From an uncultured Oscillospiraceae bacterium (lineage in GTDB: Bacteria; Bacillota; Clostridia; Oscillospirales; Oscillospiraceae), in the NCBI GenBank assembly GCA_934533005.1, contig CAKTBC010000051.1, forward strand, positions 1 through 13,123: a stretch of DNA of 13,123 bases. The letters are read 5' to 3'. The stretch's first letter is position 1, and each line of letters begins with the position of its first letter. Below, piece after piece: positions 6,232 to 13,091 of the stretch. Both the position numbers and the translations under genes were made by a program. The notes below the pieces were generated by a model. It worked only from the letters and a program-made list of their open reading frames with translations. It was not told the DNA's origin and searched no databases.

Positions 6232-7122
6232 ATGAGAAAAACACGTTATCTTCTGCTTTTTATGCTCTGTCTTCTGTTGCTCGGAAGCTCTTTTACGGCC
6301 CTGGCGGCAGATGGTGCTCCCATCGCGGAAAATCTTGAGCTGACGACCTACCGCGGCATATCCGTCGGAGGGCGGCTCAAAGCGTTCGATCCAGAGGGCG
6401 AAGAGGTGCATTTCCGTATCACGACCGAGCCGAGAAAGGGCACGCTGACGCTCAGGGAAGACGGCGAGTTCGTCTACACGCCCGCCGATGGCAAACGCGG
6501 CCGTGACTATTTCGGTTACTGCGCTACTGACCCGAACGGCAACGTATCACAGGAAGCTACCGTTGTCATCACGATCCGCAAAGCCGGAAAAGGCGCCGGG
6601 TACGCCGATACCGTCGGACTCTCGTGCGAGTACGCCGCGTGTGTTCTCGCGGAAAAAGGGCTGTTCACCGGCCGCTGCGTCTGCGGACAGTATCTCTTTG
6701 AGCCGGAGGAAATGATCTCCTGCGGCGAGTTTCTAACGCTGTGCATGGAAACCGCAGGCATTGAACCGGCAGAACCAGCCGTCTCCACGGAGACCGAGGC
6801 CACCACCGCTCCCGTATGGGTGCAGCAGTATGTCAACGCCGCCGTATCCGAGGGCTGCCCCGTTTCGACCTTCGGCGAGAGTGCATTTGACGCGGACGCG
6901 CCGGTAACGCTCGGCGCTGCGGCACAAACACTCTCCAAGGCGCTGCACATCACGCCGCTTTCCTCCGCAGCTGTGGAAGAGAGCGCCGAGGCGCGTGCCA
7001 TTCAGGAGCTTGCCGCATGCGGCCTTCTGCCGCTCGGCATGGACGCGGAAGCATCGCTCACCCGCGGTCAAGCTGCGGAACTTCTATTGAAAGCGCTTCA
7101 GCTTATCGAAGAGCGCGGTTAA
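6232..7122 (+). CDS. Secreted protein with cadherin/Ig-like domain and degenerate SLH-like repeats
   Basis: This 296-residue protein is likely exported; no specific function is recognised. A signal peptide spans 1-25 (MRKTR, a Leu-rich core, then TALA before ADGAP), with no lipobox. Residues 28-117 resemble bacterial cadherin-like/Big_9 domains: AFDPEGEEVHF, PRKGTLTL, the GEFVYTP strand and FGYCATDPNGN. The rest holds three weak S-layer-homology-like units: about 124-178 (YADTVGL, AEKGLFTGR, FEPEEMISCGEF), 195-243 (WVQQYVNAAVSEG, then LGAAAQTLSKAL) and 253-293 (AIQELAACGLLP, then LTRGQAAELLLKAL). The conserved ITRAE core is poorly kept, so binding to cell-wall polymers is uncertain. The mature part has nine cysteines, unusual for an exported Gram-positive protein. 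The ATG at 6232 follows GGAGGG with 6-base spacing. It is a single plus-strand gene closed by the terminator at 7127-7152. Confidence 0.85.
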   Translation: MRKTRYLLLFMLCLLLLGSSFTALAADGAPIAENLELTTYRGISVGGRLKAFDPEGEEVHFRITTEPRKGTLTLREDGEFVYTPADGKRGRDYFGYCATDPNGNVSQEATVVITIRKAGKGAGYADTVGLSCEYAACVLAEKGLFTGRCVCGQYLFEPEEMISCGEFLTLCMETAGIEPAEPAVSTETEATTAPVWVQQYVNAAVSEGCPVSTFGESAFDADAPVTLGAAAQTLSKALHITPLSSAAVEESAEARAIQELAACGLLPLGMDAEASLTRGQAAELLLKALQLIEERG

Positions 7123-7126
7123 CTAA

Positions 7127-7152
7127 AAACGGCAGGGTCTTCCCTGCCGTTT
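7127..7152. terminator. Bidirectional intrinsic terminator between the secreted-protein gene and rqcH
   Basis: AAACGGCAGGG (7127-7137), loop TCTT and CCCTGCCGTTT (7142-7152) form an 11-bp stem lying between two convergent stops (7122 and 7164). Read on the minus strand the stem runs into TTTTT, a good terminator for rqcH. On the plus strand it ends in TTTCTTGT, adequate for the secreted-protein gene. Confidence 0.88.
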
Positions 7153-7163
7153 CTTGTAGCGTT

Positions 7164-8885
7164 TCAGTCTTTCCGCAGCCGTTCGGCCAGAGCTTCGTCC
7201 GCGGCGGTGATGATCGTCCTGTAATCGGTGTATATCACGCGCCCCGGCTTCGCACCGGAGGGCTTTTTCACAAAGCGCACCTGCGTGCAGTCCACAGCGA
7301 CCTTGCCGCCGTTTTTTGCCTGCGAATATGTCGCGGCAAGCGCCGCGGCCTGACGGATCGTTTGCTCGTCTGCTTCCCCTTCTGCCTGTGATACGATCAC
7401 GTGGCTGCCGGGGAGCTTCTGCACATGAAGCCAGAGATCGGTGCGGCGGGCCGTATGGAGCGTGAGCTCGTCGTTCTGCACATTGCCGCGACCGACGAGG
7501 ATCTCCGTGCCGCTATCCGATACGAACCGCAGCGGTTTGCGTGCCGCGGGCTGCTTCTGGCGCTTTCCCTGCGCCTTTTCCTTGATATAACCGGCGTTCA
7601 CCAGCTCACGGCGGATATCGGCAAGGTCGCGGTCGCACTCGGCGCGGGAGAGCTCGTCGAGCACGCTCTCCAAATAAGCCTCATCCTCACGCGCGGCGGC
7701 AATCAGCTCCGTGAGCATCCGGTTTGCGGTTTTCGCTTTGTTATAGAGCTTATAGTTGTAGGCAGCGTTCTGCTGCGGCGTCTTGCGTTCGTCGAGCGGC
7801 ACGGTGACGCTCGGGCAGTCCGGCTCATAGTAATCCTGCGCCTCAAAGGAGCGCATGCCGCGTTTCAGCCGGTACATATTCGCCGTGATGAGATCACCGC
7901 GGCGGCGGTACTCCTCGCGCTTTTCCGTTTCCAGCAATTCCTGCTCGCGCGCCGCGATCTTGCGCAGCAGACGGTCCCGCGCCGTTTTCGCCGTGCGCGT
8001 AAGATCGGCGCTGCGGCGGCGCAGATTTTCCTGCTGATCCTTTTTGCGGTAAAATGTATCCAGAAGCTCGCTGAATGACGAAAACTCCGTCAGCTCGGCA
8101 CGGTCGCCGTACTGATATATCCGCTGGAACGTATAATCCTTCGGCATGCCGTCAATGGAGATCATGACCGGCGTAAAGTCTCCGGTTTCGATGCGCACGC
8201 GCAGCGCGTCGAGCGCGGCGGAAAGCCCCTCCCAGCCGCCGAGCGCGAGCTCGCGGCAGAGAAGCGGCGAGAGACCGCCGAACGTATCGAGCAGCCACTT
8301 GTCCGGCAGCTGCATCCGGTCGGCATGCGCGAGAAGACGCTCGCACTCCTCGCTCTCTGTCCGGAAAAACGACGGCTTCTCCTGCTGCGGAGGCAGCGTA
8401 TAAAAAAGCCCCGGCAGAAGCGCGCGGCGGTTGGGATCTTCATAATCCACGCGGCGGATGCAGTCCAATATATGCCCGTCGCCGTCAAGCAGCAGGAGAT
8501 TGAGCCCCTTGCCCATGAGCTCAAGCACGAGCGTTTTCTCGCCTCGGCAGTTCAGTTCGTCCACGGTATCCAGCCGCAGAATAAGCAGACGCTCGCCGAG
8601 CGGCTGCTCCAGCGCCGTGATCCGCGCGCCGATCAGATATTTTCGCAGTAGCATGCAGAACATCGGCGGCTGCGGTGGGTTTTCCATGGTCTGCTCCGTG
8701 AGCGAAATGCGGGCGCTCCCCGGCCGGACAGAGAGCAGCACGCGGCGGCTCCCCTGCTCACGCGAACGCACGGACAGGATCAGCACGTCCTTTTCCGGCA
8801 TGCTGATCCTGTCGATCTTTGCTCCCAGAAGGGAGTTTTCCAGCTCACGGCGCAGAGCCGTCAGCAATATGGCGTCCAGAGGCAT
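7164..8885 (-). CDS. rqcH: RqcH / NFACT-family ribosome quality control factor
   Basis: It binds 50S subunits carrying stalled peptidyl-tRNA and recruits tRNA-Ala to add C-terminal alanine tails, which mark the chain for proteolysis (shown for B. subtilis RqcH, formerly YloA). The 573 residues match that protein's length. The NFACT-N domain (about 1-270) includes NPPQPPMFCMLLRKYL and LVLELMGKGLNL. Coiled coils lie at about 284-345 and 380-440. The NFACT-R domain (about 450-560) includes ILVGRGNVQNDEL, DLWLHVQKLPGSHVIV and the late VRFVKKPSGAKPGRV. At the position of the conserved Asp-Arg pair (Asp97-Arg98 in B. subtilis) this protein has Glu98-Arg99. The ATG at 8885 follows GGAGG and lies 41 bases inside the end of mrnC; the longer open frame upstream is the mrnC region read out of frame. 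It is the last gene of uppP-ftsK-mrnC-rqcH. Confidence 0.95.
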   Translation of the reverse strand: MPLDAILLTALRRELENSLLGAKIDRISMPEKDVLILSVRSREQGSRRVLLSVRPGSARISLTEQTMENPPQPPMFCMLLRKYLIGARITALEQPLGERLLILRLDTVDELNCRGEKTLVLELMGKGLNLLLLDGDGHILDCIRRVDYEDPNRRALLPGLFYTLPPQQEKPSFFRTESEECERLLAHADRMQLPDKWLLDTFGGLSPLLCRELALGGWEGLSAALDALRVRIETGDFTPVMISIDGMPKDYTFQRIYQYGDRAELTEFSSFSELLDTFYRKKDQQENLRRRSADLTRTAKTARDRLLRKIAAREQELLETEKREEYRRRGDLITANMYRLKRGMRSFEAQDYYEPDCPSVTVPLDERKTPQQNAAYNYKLYNKAKTANRMLTELIAAAREDEAYLESVLDELSRAECDRDLADIRRELVNAGYIKEKAQGKRQKQPAARKPLRFVSDSGTEILVGRGNVQNDELTLHTARRTDLWLHVQKLPGSHVIVSQAEGEADEQTIRQAAALAATYSQAKNGGKVAVDCTQVRFVKKPSGAKPGRVIYTDYRTIITAADEALAERLRKD

Positions 8886-9270
8886 CGTTTTCCTCCAAAA
8901 TAATGGAAAAGAGTTCTTCGATCCGCTCGTTTTGTCCGCGGAGATACAGCCAGCCGAACAGCGCCTCCAGCCCGGAGGCGGCGTGGTATTCGGCCTCCGT
9001 TGCGGCGCGGGGCGCGGCATGGCTGTGGGCATTGCGTCCGCGGCGGTATACGGCGTCCTCCTCGCCCGTCAGATACGGGCGGATCTTTTCCGCCGCGCGC
9101 GCCTGCGCCGGGGCGGATACATACCGGATGGTCTGCCGGTGCAGCTCGCCGGCGGTCAGCTTACCGGAGCGGCAAACCTCCCGCCGGGCAAGGATCTCAT
9201 ACACGGCGTCGCCCATGTGAGCGAGCGCCAGCGCGCTCATGGCGCGCACTTCACCGTCCGAGAGGATCAT
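8845..9270 (-). CDS. mrnC: Mini-RNase III (23S rRNA maturation)
   Basis: This is a ribonuclease of the RNase III catalytic fold without a double-stranded RNA-binding domain. In B. subtilis it trims the ends of 23S rRNA precursor in the assembling 50S subunit. Of 141 residues, LALAHMGDAVYE (14-25) carries catalytic Asp21, VSAPAQARAAEKI and AVYRRGRNAHSHA follow (RNA contact), and the Glu102 of GLEALFGWLYL completes the metal site. The length equals the family norm. The ATG at 9270 overlaps the ftsK stop as ATGA, and GGAGG lies 10 bases ahead, so translation is probably coupled. It overlaps rqcH by 41 bases at its 3' end. In many Firmicutes mrnC lies next to cysS; that neighbour is not seen here. 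Confidence 0.94.
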   Translation of the reverse strand: MILSDGEVRAMSALALAHMGDAVYEILARREVCRSGKLTAGELHRQTIRYVSAPAQARAAEKIRPYLTGEEDAVYRRGRNAHSHAAPRAATEAEYHAASGLEALFGWLYLRGQNERIEELFSIILEENDASGRHIADGSAP

Positions 9271-11951
9271 AGCTGCGGTTCCTCCGCAGAGAAATCGTCC
9301 TTCTGCTCCTCAATGAGCTGCTCCATCGGCGTACGGCCGGACATGCTCATCTCCTGCCATTGCTCGCGCGTGATAAGAAGCTGGCGGGGCTTGGAGCCCT
9401 CAAACGGCCCGACGATGCCGAGCTCTTCCATCTGATCAACGAGACGCGCGGCGCGAGAGTAGCCGAGCTTCAGCCGCCGCTGCAGCATGGAAACGGACGC
9501 CTGCTTCGTATCGAGAATGACGTCCACCGCCTGCGGCAGAAGCTCATCGCAGCCGCTGAACGGATTGTCGTCCGGCGCAGCGGAAGCAGTGTCCTCATCC
9601 TTGCCCTCCGGCGCGTCCTTCCCGGCGGCGGCCTTCTCAATATGGCGGAGAATCTCGTCGTCGTACTCCGGCGTTGTCCCCTGCTTGATAAAGTCAATGA
9701 CCTGCTCGCGTTCTTCGTCGGAGACGAACGCGCCCTGCACGCGCAGCGGCTTTCCGCAGCCGAGCGGGGCATAGAGCATGTCGCCCATGCCGATGAGTTT
9801 TTCCGCGCCGGGGTTATCGAGGATGATGCGAGATTCAAGCGAGCTTGAAACAGCAAACGCGATACGGCTCGGAATGTTCGCCTTCATGAGGCCGGTGATG
9901 ACGTCCGCAGACGGGCGCTGCGTGGCGATGATGAGATGCATACCGGCGGCGCGGCCCATCTGAGCAACGCGGCAGATGCTCTCCTCGACTTCCTTGGCAG
10001 CGGTCATCATAAGGTCGGCCAACTCGTCAATGACGATGACGACGTTCGGCATCGTCGGCTCGCCGATCTTTGTCTTATAATTATTATAGCCCTTGAGATC
10101 GCGCACGCCGATCTCCGAAAAGAGCCGGTAACGCTTCATCATTTCGACAACCGCCCATTGCAGCGAGCCCGCCGCTTTTTTCGGGTCGGTAACGACCGGG
10201 ATGTACAGGTGCGGGATGCCGTTATAAATGCCGAGCTCGACCATTTTTGGGTCAATCATAATGAGACGCACCTCGTCCGGCGTCGCTTTATAAAGCAGCG
10301 AGAGAATGAGGCTGTTCATGCACACGCTCTTGCCGCTGCCGGTCGTACCGGCGATGAGCATATGCGGGAGCTTGGCAATGTTGCCGACGATGCAGTTTCC
10401 GCCGATGTCCTTGCCGATGGCAAAGCTCAGCTTGGAGGCGGCGTTCTGGAAGGCCGGGGAATCGATAATGTCGCGCAGGTACACGGTGCTGACGATCTTG
10501 TTCGGCACCTCGACGCCGACCGTGGAGATCTTGTCGGGGATAGGAGCGATGCGCACGCTGACAACACCGAGCGAGAGCGCCAGATCACCGGCAAGGTTGG
10601 TGAGCTTATTGAGCTTCACACCGGCTTCAAGCTCAAGATCGTAGCGCGTGACCGTCGGCCCGCGGGTGATCTCCGTGACCGAAGCGCCGATGCCGAAGCT
10701 GTGGAGCGTCGTTTCCAGCCGCTCCCGATTGAGCGTTACCTCTTCTCGGCCATCGGACGTGATGCCGTCCCCGGCACGAAGGAGCGTTACGGGCGGGTAC
10801 TGATATTCCGGCGCCTGCTCCGTTTCCTCGATCGTCTGCGCGATCTCGTCCGCGGCGGCGTCCACGTCCTCGCGGCGGAGTTTCTCGGGCTTTACGAACG
10901 GCACCGGCTCGCGCACGGTTTCGATGCCGATCTCGGCGGAGCCGTCCTCCATGGAAAGCTCTTCGGCGGGGGAAACATCCTCGATGAACGGCTCTTCTTC
11001 GACCGGGACAGCATCCTCGATGAACGGTTCCTTTTCGGCCGGCCGACGGTTTCTGGCGCGCTTTTCCTCGCCGCGGCGGATGCAGTCTGCCACCGCCGCC
11101 ATGTCCGGCTGCCCCTGGTAGAGAATGCCCTGCGGCATATCCGGGATCGGCTCTTCCGGCAGGGGTTCGTCCTCGATGGGAATATCGATCGCCGCCTTCT
11201 TCCGGCGGCGGGAGAATATGCCGCCGGAGGGCTCCTCCTGCGGCTGTACCGGGGCACTCGACGGTTCCGGAACGGAGAAGATCTCCGGGGCAGGAAGCTC
11301 CTGTGCACGCTCGCGCTGCGCGCCGCGCTCCTTTTTCGTCCGGAGCTTTTCCGGGACAGGTTCCGGCATGGGTTCATACTCCGCACGCGGACGGCTCTTC
11401 ATATCCTCCACCGTCTGGCGCAGGGATATCTTCGCCGCAACGCATACCACGCTGAAAAGCGCGATGATGAACACCGGCAACGCGCCGTATACGCTCACAG
11501 CACGTTCCAGGAAAATAGACAGCAGCCCCGAAACGACGCCGCCGGTCTCCAGATTCATGCCGCCGTAATACAGGCTTCGGATCGAAAGCCAGTCAAACCC
11601 GTAATCGACCTTGTATGCCAGCAGATGCACCGCAGCGCCGAAGAGGAGCGGAATAAACGACAGAGCAACGATCCGTCCTGCCACGGGACGGCCGCGGTGA
11701 AAGCCCAGAATGGCTGACGCCCACAGAAAGCACGGCGGCACAACAAGAAAGCCCCAGCCGAAAAGCCCCTTAAAGACATACAGGCACAGCCAGTCGATCA
11801 GCCAATAGTCTTTGACAAAATAGCCGATCAGCGTAAAGAGGCCGAGCGCCAGACACACGACCGAACCAACCTCTCGGCGGATCGGCTTTTTGGCTCTGGC
11901 TTTGGCGGATGTATTCTTTTTTGCTCCAGACGCGGATTTCGATTGCGCCAT
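9267..11951 (-). CDS. ftsK: FtsK/SpoIIIE-type DNA translocase
   Basis: This membrane-anchored hexameric ATPase pumps chromosomal DNA through the closing division or sporulation septum. The 894 residues start with a basic stretch, then four or five membrane segments at about 29-47, 61-83, 93-113, possibly 137-148, and 154-174. A long Pro/Glu-rich linker covers about 185-385, with a duplicated 12-residue unit. The motor domain follows, with Walker A GTTGSGKS (535-542), Walker B VVIVIDELADL (637-647) and MGRAAGMHLIIATQRP. Residues about 798-862 form the winged-helix gamma domain (GYSRAARLVDQMEELG) that reads DNA orientation. The membrane count and size fit either SpoIIIE or SftA/FtsK; no sporulation gene nearby decides this. 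The ATG at 11951 follows GAGGAG with 6-base spacing; that SD overlaps the uppP stop, 10 bases ahead. Confidence 0.95.
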   Translation of the reverse strand: MAQSKSASGAKKNTSAKARAKKPIRREVGSVVCLALGLFTLIGYFVKDYWLIDWLCLYVFKGLFGWGFLVVPPCFLWASAILGFHRGRPVAGRIVALSFIPLLFGAAVHLLAYKVDYGFDWLSIRSLYYGGMNLETGGVVSGLLSIFLERAVSVYGALPVFIIALFSVVCVAAKISLRQTVEDMKSRPRAEYEPMPEPVPEKLRTKKERGAQRERAQELPAPEIFSVPEPSSAPVQPQEEPSGGIFSRRRKKAAIDIPIEDEPLPEEPIPDMPQGILYQGQPDMAAVADCIRRGEEKRARNRRPAEKEPFIEDAVPVEEEPFIEDVSPAEELSMEDGSAEIGIETVREPVPFVKPEKLRREDVDAAADEIAQTIEETEQAPEYQYPPVTLLRAGDGITSDGREEVTLNRERLETTLHSFGIGASVTEITRGPTVTRYDLELEAGVKLNKLTNLAGDLALSLGVVSVRIAPIPDKISTVGVEVPNKIVSTVYLRDIIDSPAFQNAASKLSFAIGKDIGGNCIVGNIAKLPHMLIAGTTGSGKSVCMNSLILSLLYKATPDEVRLIMIDPKMVELGIYNGIPHLYIPVVTDPKKAAGSLQWAVVEMMKRYRLFSEIGVRDLKGYNNYKTKIGEPTMPNVVIVIDELADLMMTAAKEVEESICRVAQMGRAAGMHLIIATQRPSADVITGLMKANIPSRIAFAVSSSLESRIILDNPGAEKLIGMGDMLYAPLGCGKPLRVQGAFVSDEEREQVIDFIKQGTTPEYDDEILRHIEKAAAGKDAPEGKDEDTASAAPDDNPFSGCDELLPQAVDVILDTKQASVSMLQRRLKLGYSRAARLVDQMEELGIVGPFEGSKPRQLLITREQWQEMSMSGRTPMEQLIEEQKDDFSAEEPQL
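10959..11030 (-). repeat. Duplicated 36-bp unit in the ftsK linker
   Basis: Bases 10995-11030 and 10959-10994 encode EPFIEDAVPVEE and EPFIEDVSPAEE (residues 308-319 and 320-331). The DNA shares an identical CATCCTCGATGAACGG block in each copy. It lies in the flexible acidic linker, where length changes are tolerated. Confidence 0.75.
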
Positions 11952-11961
11952 GACGTTCTCC

Positions 11962-12795
11962 TCAGAAAAGCGAGGCGATGAGCGTGAACGCGCCGATGCC
12001 CCACATGTAATAGGCAAAATTACCGAATTTTCCTTTTTTCAGCAGCCGCTGCAAAAGGATGATGCTGAAGTAACCGACGACGACCGAAACGATCATGCCG
12101 ACGAGATATGCCGGGAAGTTGGACCAGTCCACCCCCGCCTTGAGCGCCTTGATGAGCGAAAGAAGATTTGCGCCGAGCACGGCGGGAATGCTCATGAGCA
12201 GCGAATACTTCATCGCAAAGGGGCGGGACTGTCCGGTGGCGATGCCGGCGGTGATGGTGCTGCCGGAGCGGGAAATGCCGGGAATGGTGGCGACTGCCTG
12301 CGCGCAGCCGATCAGAATAGCGTCGCGAATACGCATGGTACGCTCATTTCCCTTTCCCGGAACGATCCGGTCAGAAACATACAGGAGGCAGCCGTTGAGG
12401 AGGAAGGCAGCGCCGATAAAGCCGGTCTTATAATAGAGCTGCTCCAGAGAATCATGGAACGGAAGAATGATGAACAGCGGCAGCGTGCCGAAAACGAGCA
12501 TCAGCAGCAGTCGCGCGCCGGAGCGCTCCGTGCGCTGTTCCGGGAACGTCTCATGCGACGAGCGGAGCAGACCGACGGTATCGGAGACGATATAAACGAT
12601 ATCCTTCCAGTAAACGACGATGATGGATATCAGCGTGCCGAGATGCAGCAGCACATCAAAAAACATGTGCCCCTCCTCGGCGGTCTGCATGTGGAAGATG
12701 TTCTGGAGCACCGCAAGATGGCCGGAGCTGGAGATCGGCAGAAATTCCGCCACGCCCTGAATGAAGCCGAGAAACGCCGCACTGAGGATCGACAA
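11962..12795 (-). CDS. uppP: Undecaprenyl-diphosphatase (BacA/UppP)
   Basis: This integral membrane phosphatase regenerates undecaprenyl phosphate, the lipid carrier for peptidoglycan and wall polymer synthesis; extra copies give bacitracin resistance in other species. The 277 residues have about eight membrane segments and the two family signatures, GFIQGVAEFLPISSSGHL (10-27; Glu17 and His26) and PGISRSGST (172-180; Arg176). The position of the first catalytic Glu in the E. coli enzyme is Gln13 here, as is usual in Firmicutes. The start is taken as TTG at 12795: GGGGG (12804-12808) lies 8 bases ahead, and the protein then begins right before the first helix as in relatives. A TTG at 12828 is in frame but falls inside a hairpin and lacks an SD. 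It leads the uppP-ftsK-mrnC-rqcH transcript. Confidence 0.95.
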   Translation of the reverse strand: MSILSAAFLGFIQGVAEFLPISSSGHLAVLQNIFHMQTAEEGHMFFDVLLHLGTLISIIVVYWKDIVYIVSDTVGLLRSSHETFPEQRTERSGARLLLMLVFGTLPLFIILPFHDSLEQLYYKTGFIGAAFLLNGCLLYVSDRIVPGKGNERTMRIRDAILIGCAQAVATIPGISRSGSTITAGIATGQSRPFAMKYSLLMSIPAVLGANLLSLIKALKAGVDWSNFPAYLVGMIVSVVVGYFSIILLQRLLKKGKFGNFAYYMWGIGAFTLIASLF

Positions 12796-12801
12796 GAGAG
12801 T

Positions 12802-12839
12802 TTCCCCCTTTTCGTGGATTTGCCGCAAGGCGGCAAGGG
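12802..12839 (-). promoter_or_regulatory. uppP leader hairpin that may cover its SD
   Basis: On the minus strand GCCGC (12830-12834) pairs with GCGGC (12822-12826), with a 3-base loop; TT/AA pairs can extend the stem to 7 bp. Around it, CCCTT (12835-12839) can pair with AAGGG (12806-12810), which contains the SD used by the TTG start at 12795. The two outer TT bases compete between the two pairings, so the leader could switch between an open and a closed SD. This is seen by eye only. Confidence 0.35.
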
Positions 12840-12842
12840 TTG

Positions 12843-12871
12843 GTCATAATAGAAAGTGTATTCTTTAACAA
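12843..12871 (-). promoter_or_regulatory. Candidate promoter of uppP
   Basis: TTGTTA (12866-12871) and TATGAC (12843-12848) on the minus strand are 17 bases apart, each matching consensus at four of six positions. It lies in an AT-rich gap and would give a leader of about 40 bases that includes the hairpin. Confidence 0.5.
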
Positions 12872-12930
12872 TTTATTTTACCACATATTGTATCTATTTA
12901 CAAGTGCGATCTATTTTTTGAAAAAAGTGC

Positions 12931-12958
12931 TTTACAAATCGAAAATATGTGTTATAAT
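12931..12958 (+). promoter_or_regulatory. Strong promoter of tRNA-Ala
   Basis: TTTACA (12931-12936), a 16-base spacer and perfect TATAAT (12953-12958) precede the tRNA by 14 bases. A T6-G-A6 tract at 12914-12926 just upstream of the -35 resembles an UP element, which fits a stable-RNA promoter. Confidence 0.88.
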
Positions 12959-12972
12959 CACATTCGCGCTGT

Positions 12973-13048
12973 GGGGGCGTAGCTCAGCTGGGAGAGCGTT
13001 CGGTTCGCATCCGAGAGGTCGAGAGTTCGAATCTCTTCGTCTCCACCA
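12973..13048 (+). tRNA. tRNA-Ala, anticodon CGC
   Basis: The 76 bases fold as a full cloverleaf with encoded CCA. The acceptor is GGGGGCG with CGTCTCC and includes the G3-U70 wobble pair that marks alanine tRNAs. The D arm is GCTC/GAGC, the anticodon stem TTCGG/CCGAG, the loop TTCGCAT with anticodon CGC at 13006-13008 (reading codon GCG), the variable loop AGGTC, and the T arm GAGAG/CTCTT with loop TTCGAAT. It stands alone between its own promoter and terminator. GCG codons should be frequent in a GC-rich genome, so a dedicated CGC tRNA makes sense. Confidence 0.95.
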
Positions 13049-13053
13049 CATTG

Positions 13054-13091
13054 GTACACAGGCTATGATACAATAGCCTGTGTACTTTTTT
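13054..13091 (+). terminator. Intrinsic terminator of tRNA-Ala
   Basis: GTACACAGGCTAT (13054-13066) pairs with ATAGCCTGTGTAC (13073-13085) as a 13-bp perfect stem with a 6-base loop, followed at once by six T (13086-13091). It begins 5 bases past the CCA end of the tRNA. Confidence 0.95.

Noticed and set aside
8886..9032. 49-codon N-terminal extension of RqcH
   Set aside because: The extra residues are mrnC read out of frame, while the ATG at 8885 has a good SD and the protein then aligns with the normal family start.
10959..11030. Short direct repeats in ftsK as a possible CRISPR or mobile-element mark
   Set aside because: There are only two in-frame copies in an acidic low-complexity linker with no spacers, so this is ordinary linker duplication.
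9936..11717. 593-codon open frame on the plus strand opposite ftsK
   Set aside because: It runs antisense to the clear motor and linker of FtsK, shows no recognisable domain, and its Arg/His/Asp-rich composition is what the opposite strand of a GC-rich gene gives.
11890..12849. 319-codon open frame on the plus strand opposite uppP
   Set aside because: Its hydrophilic, charge-rich product is the reverse of a membrane protein gene, and uppP carries both family signatures.
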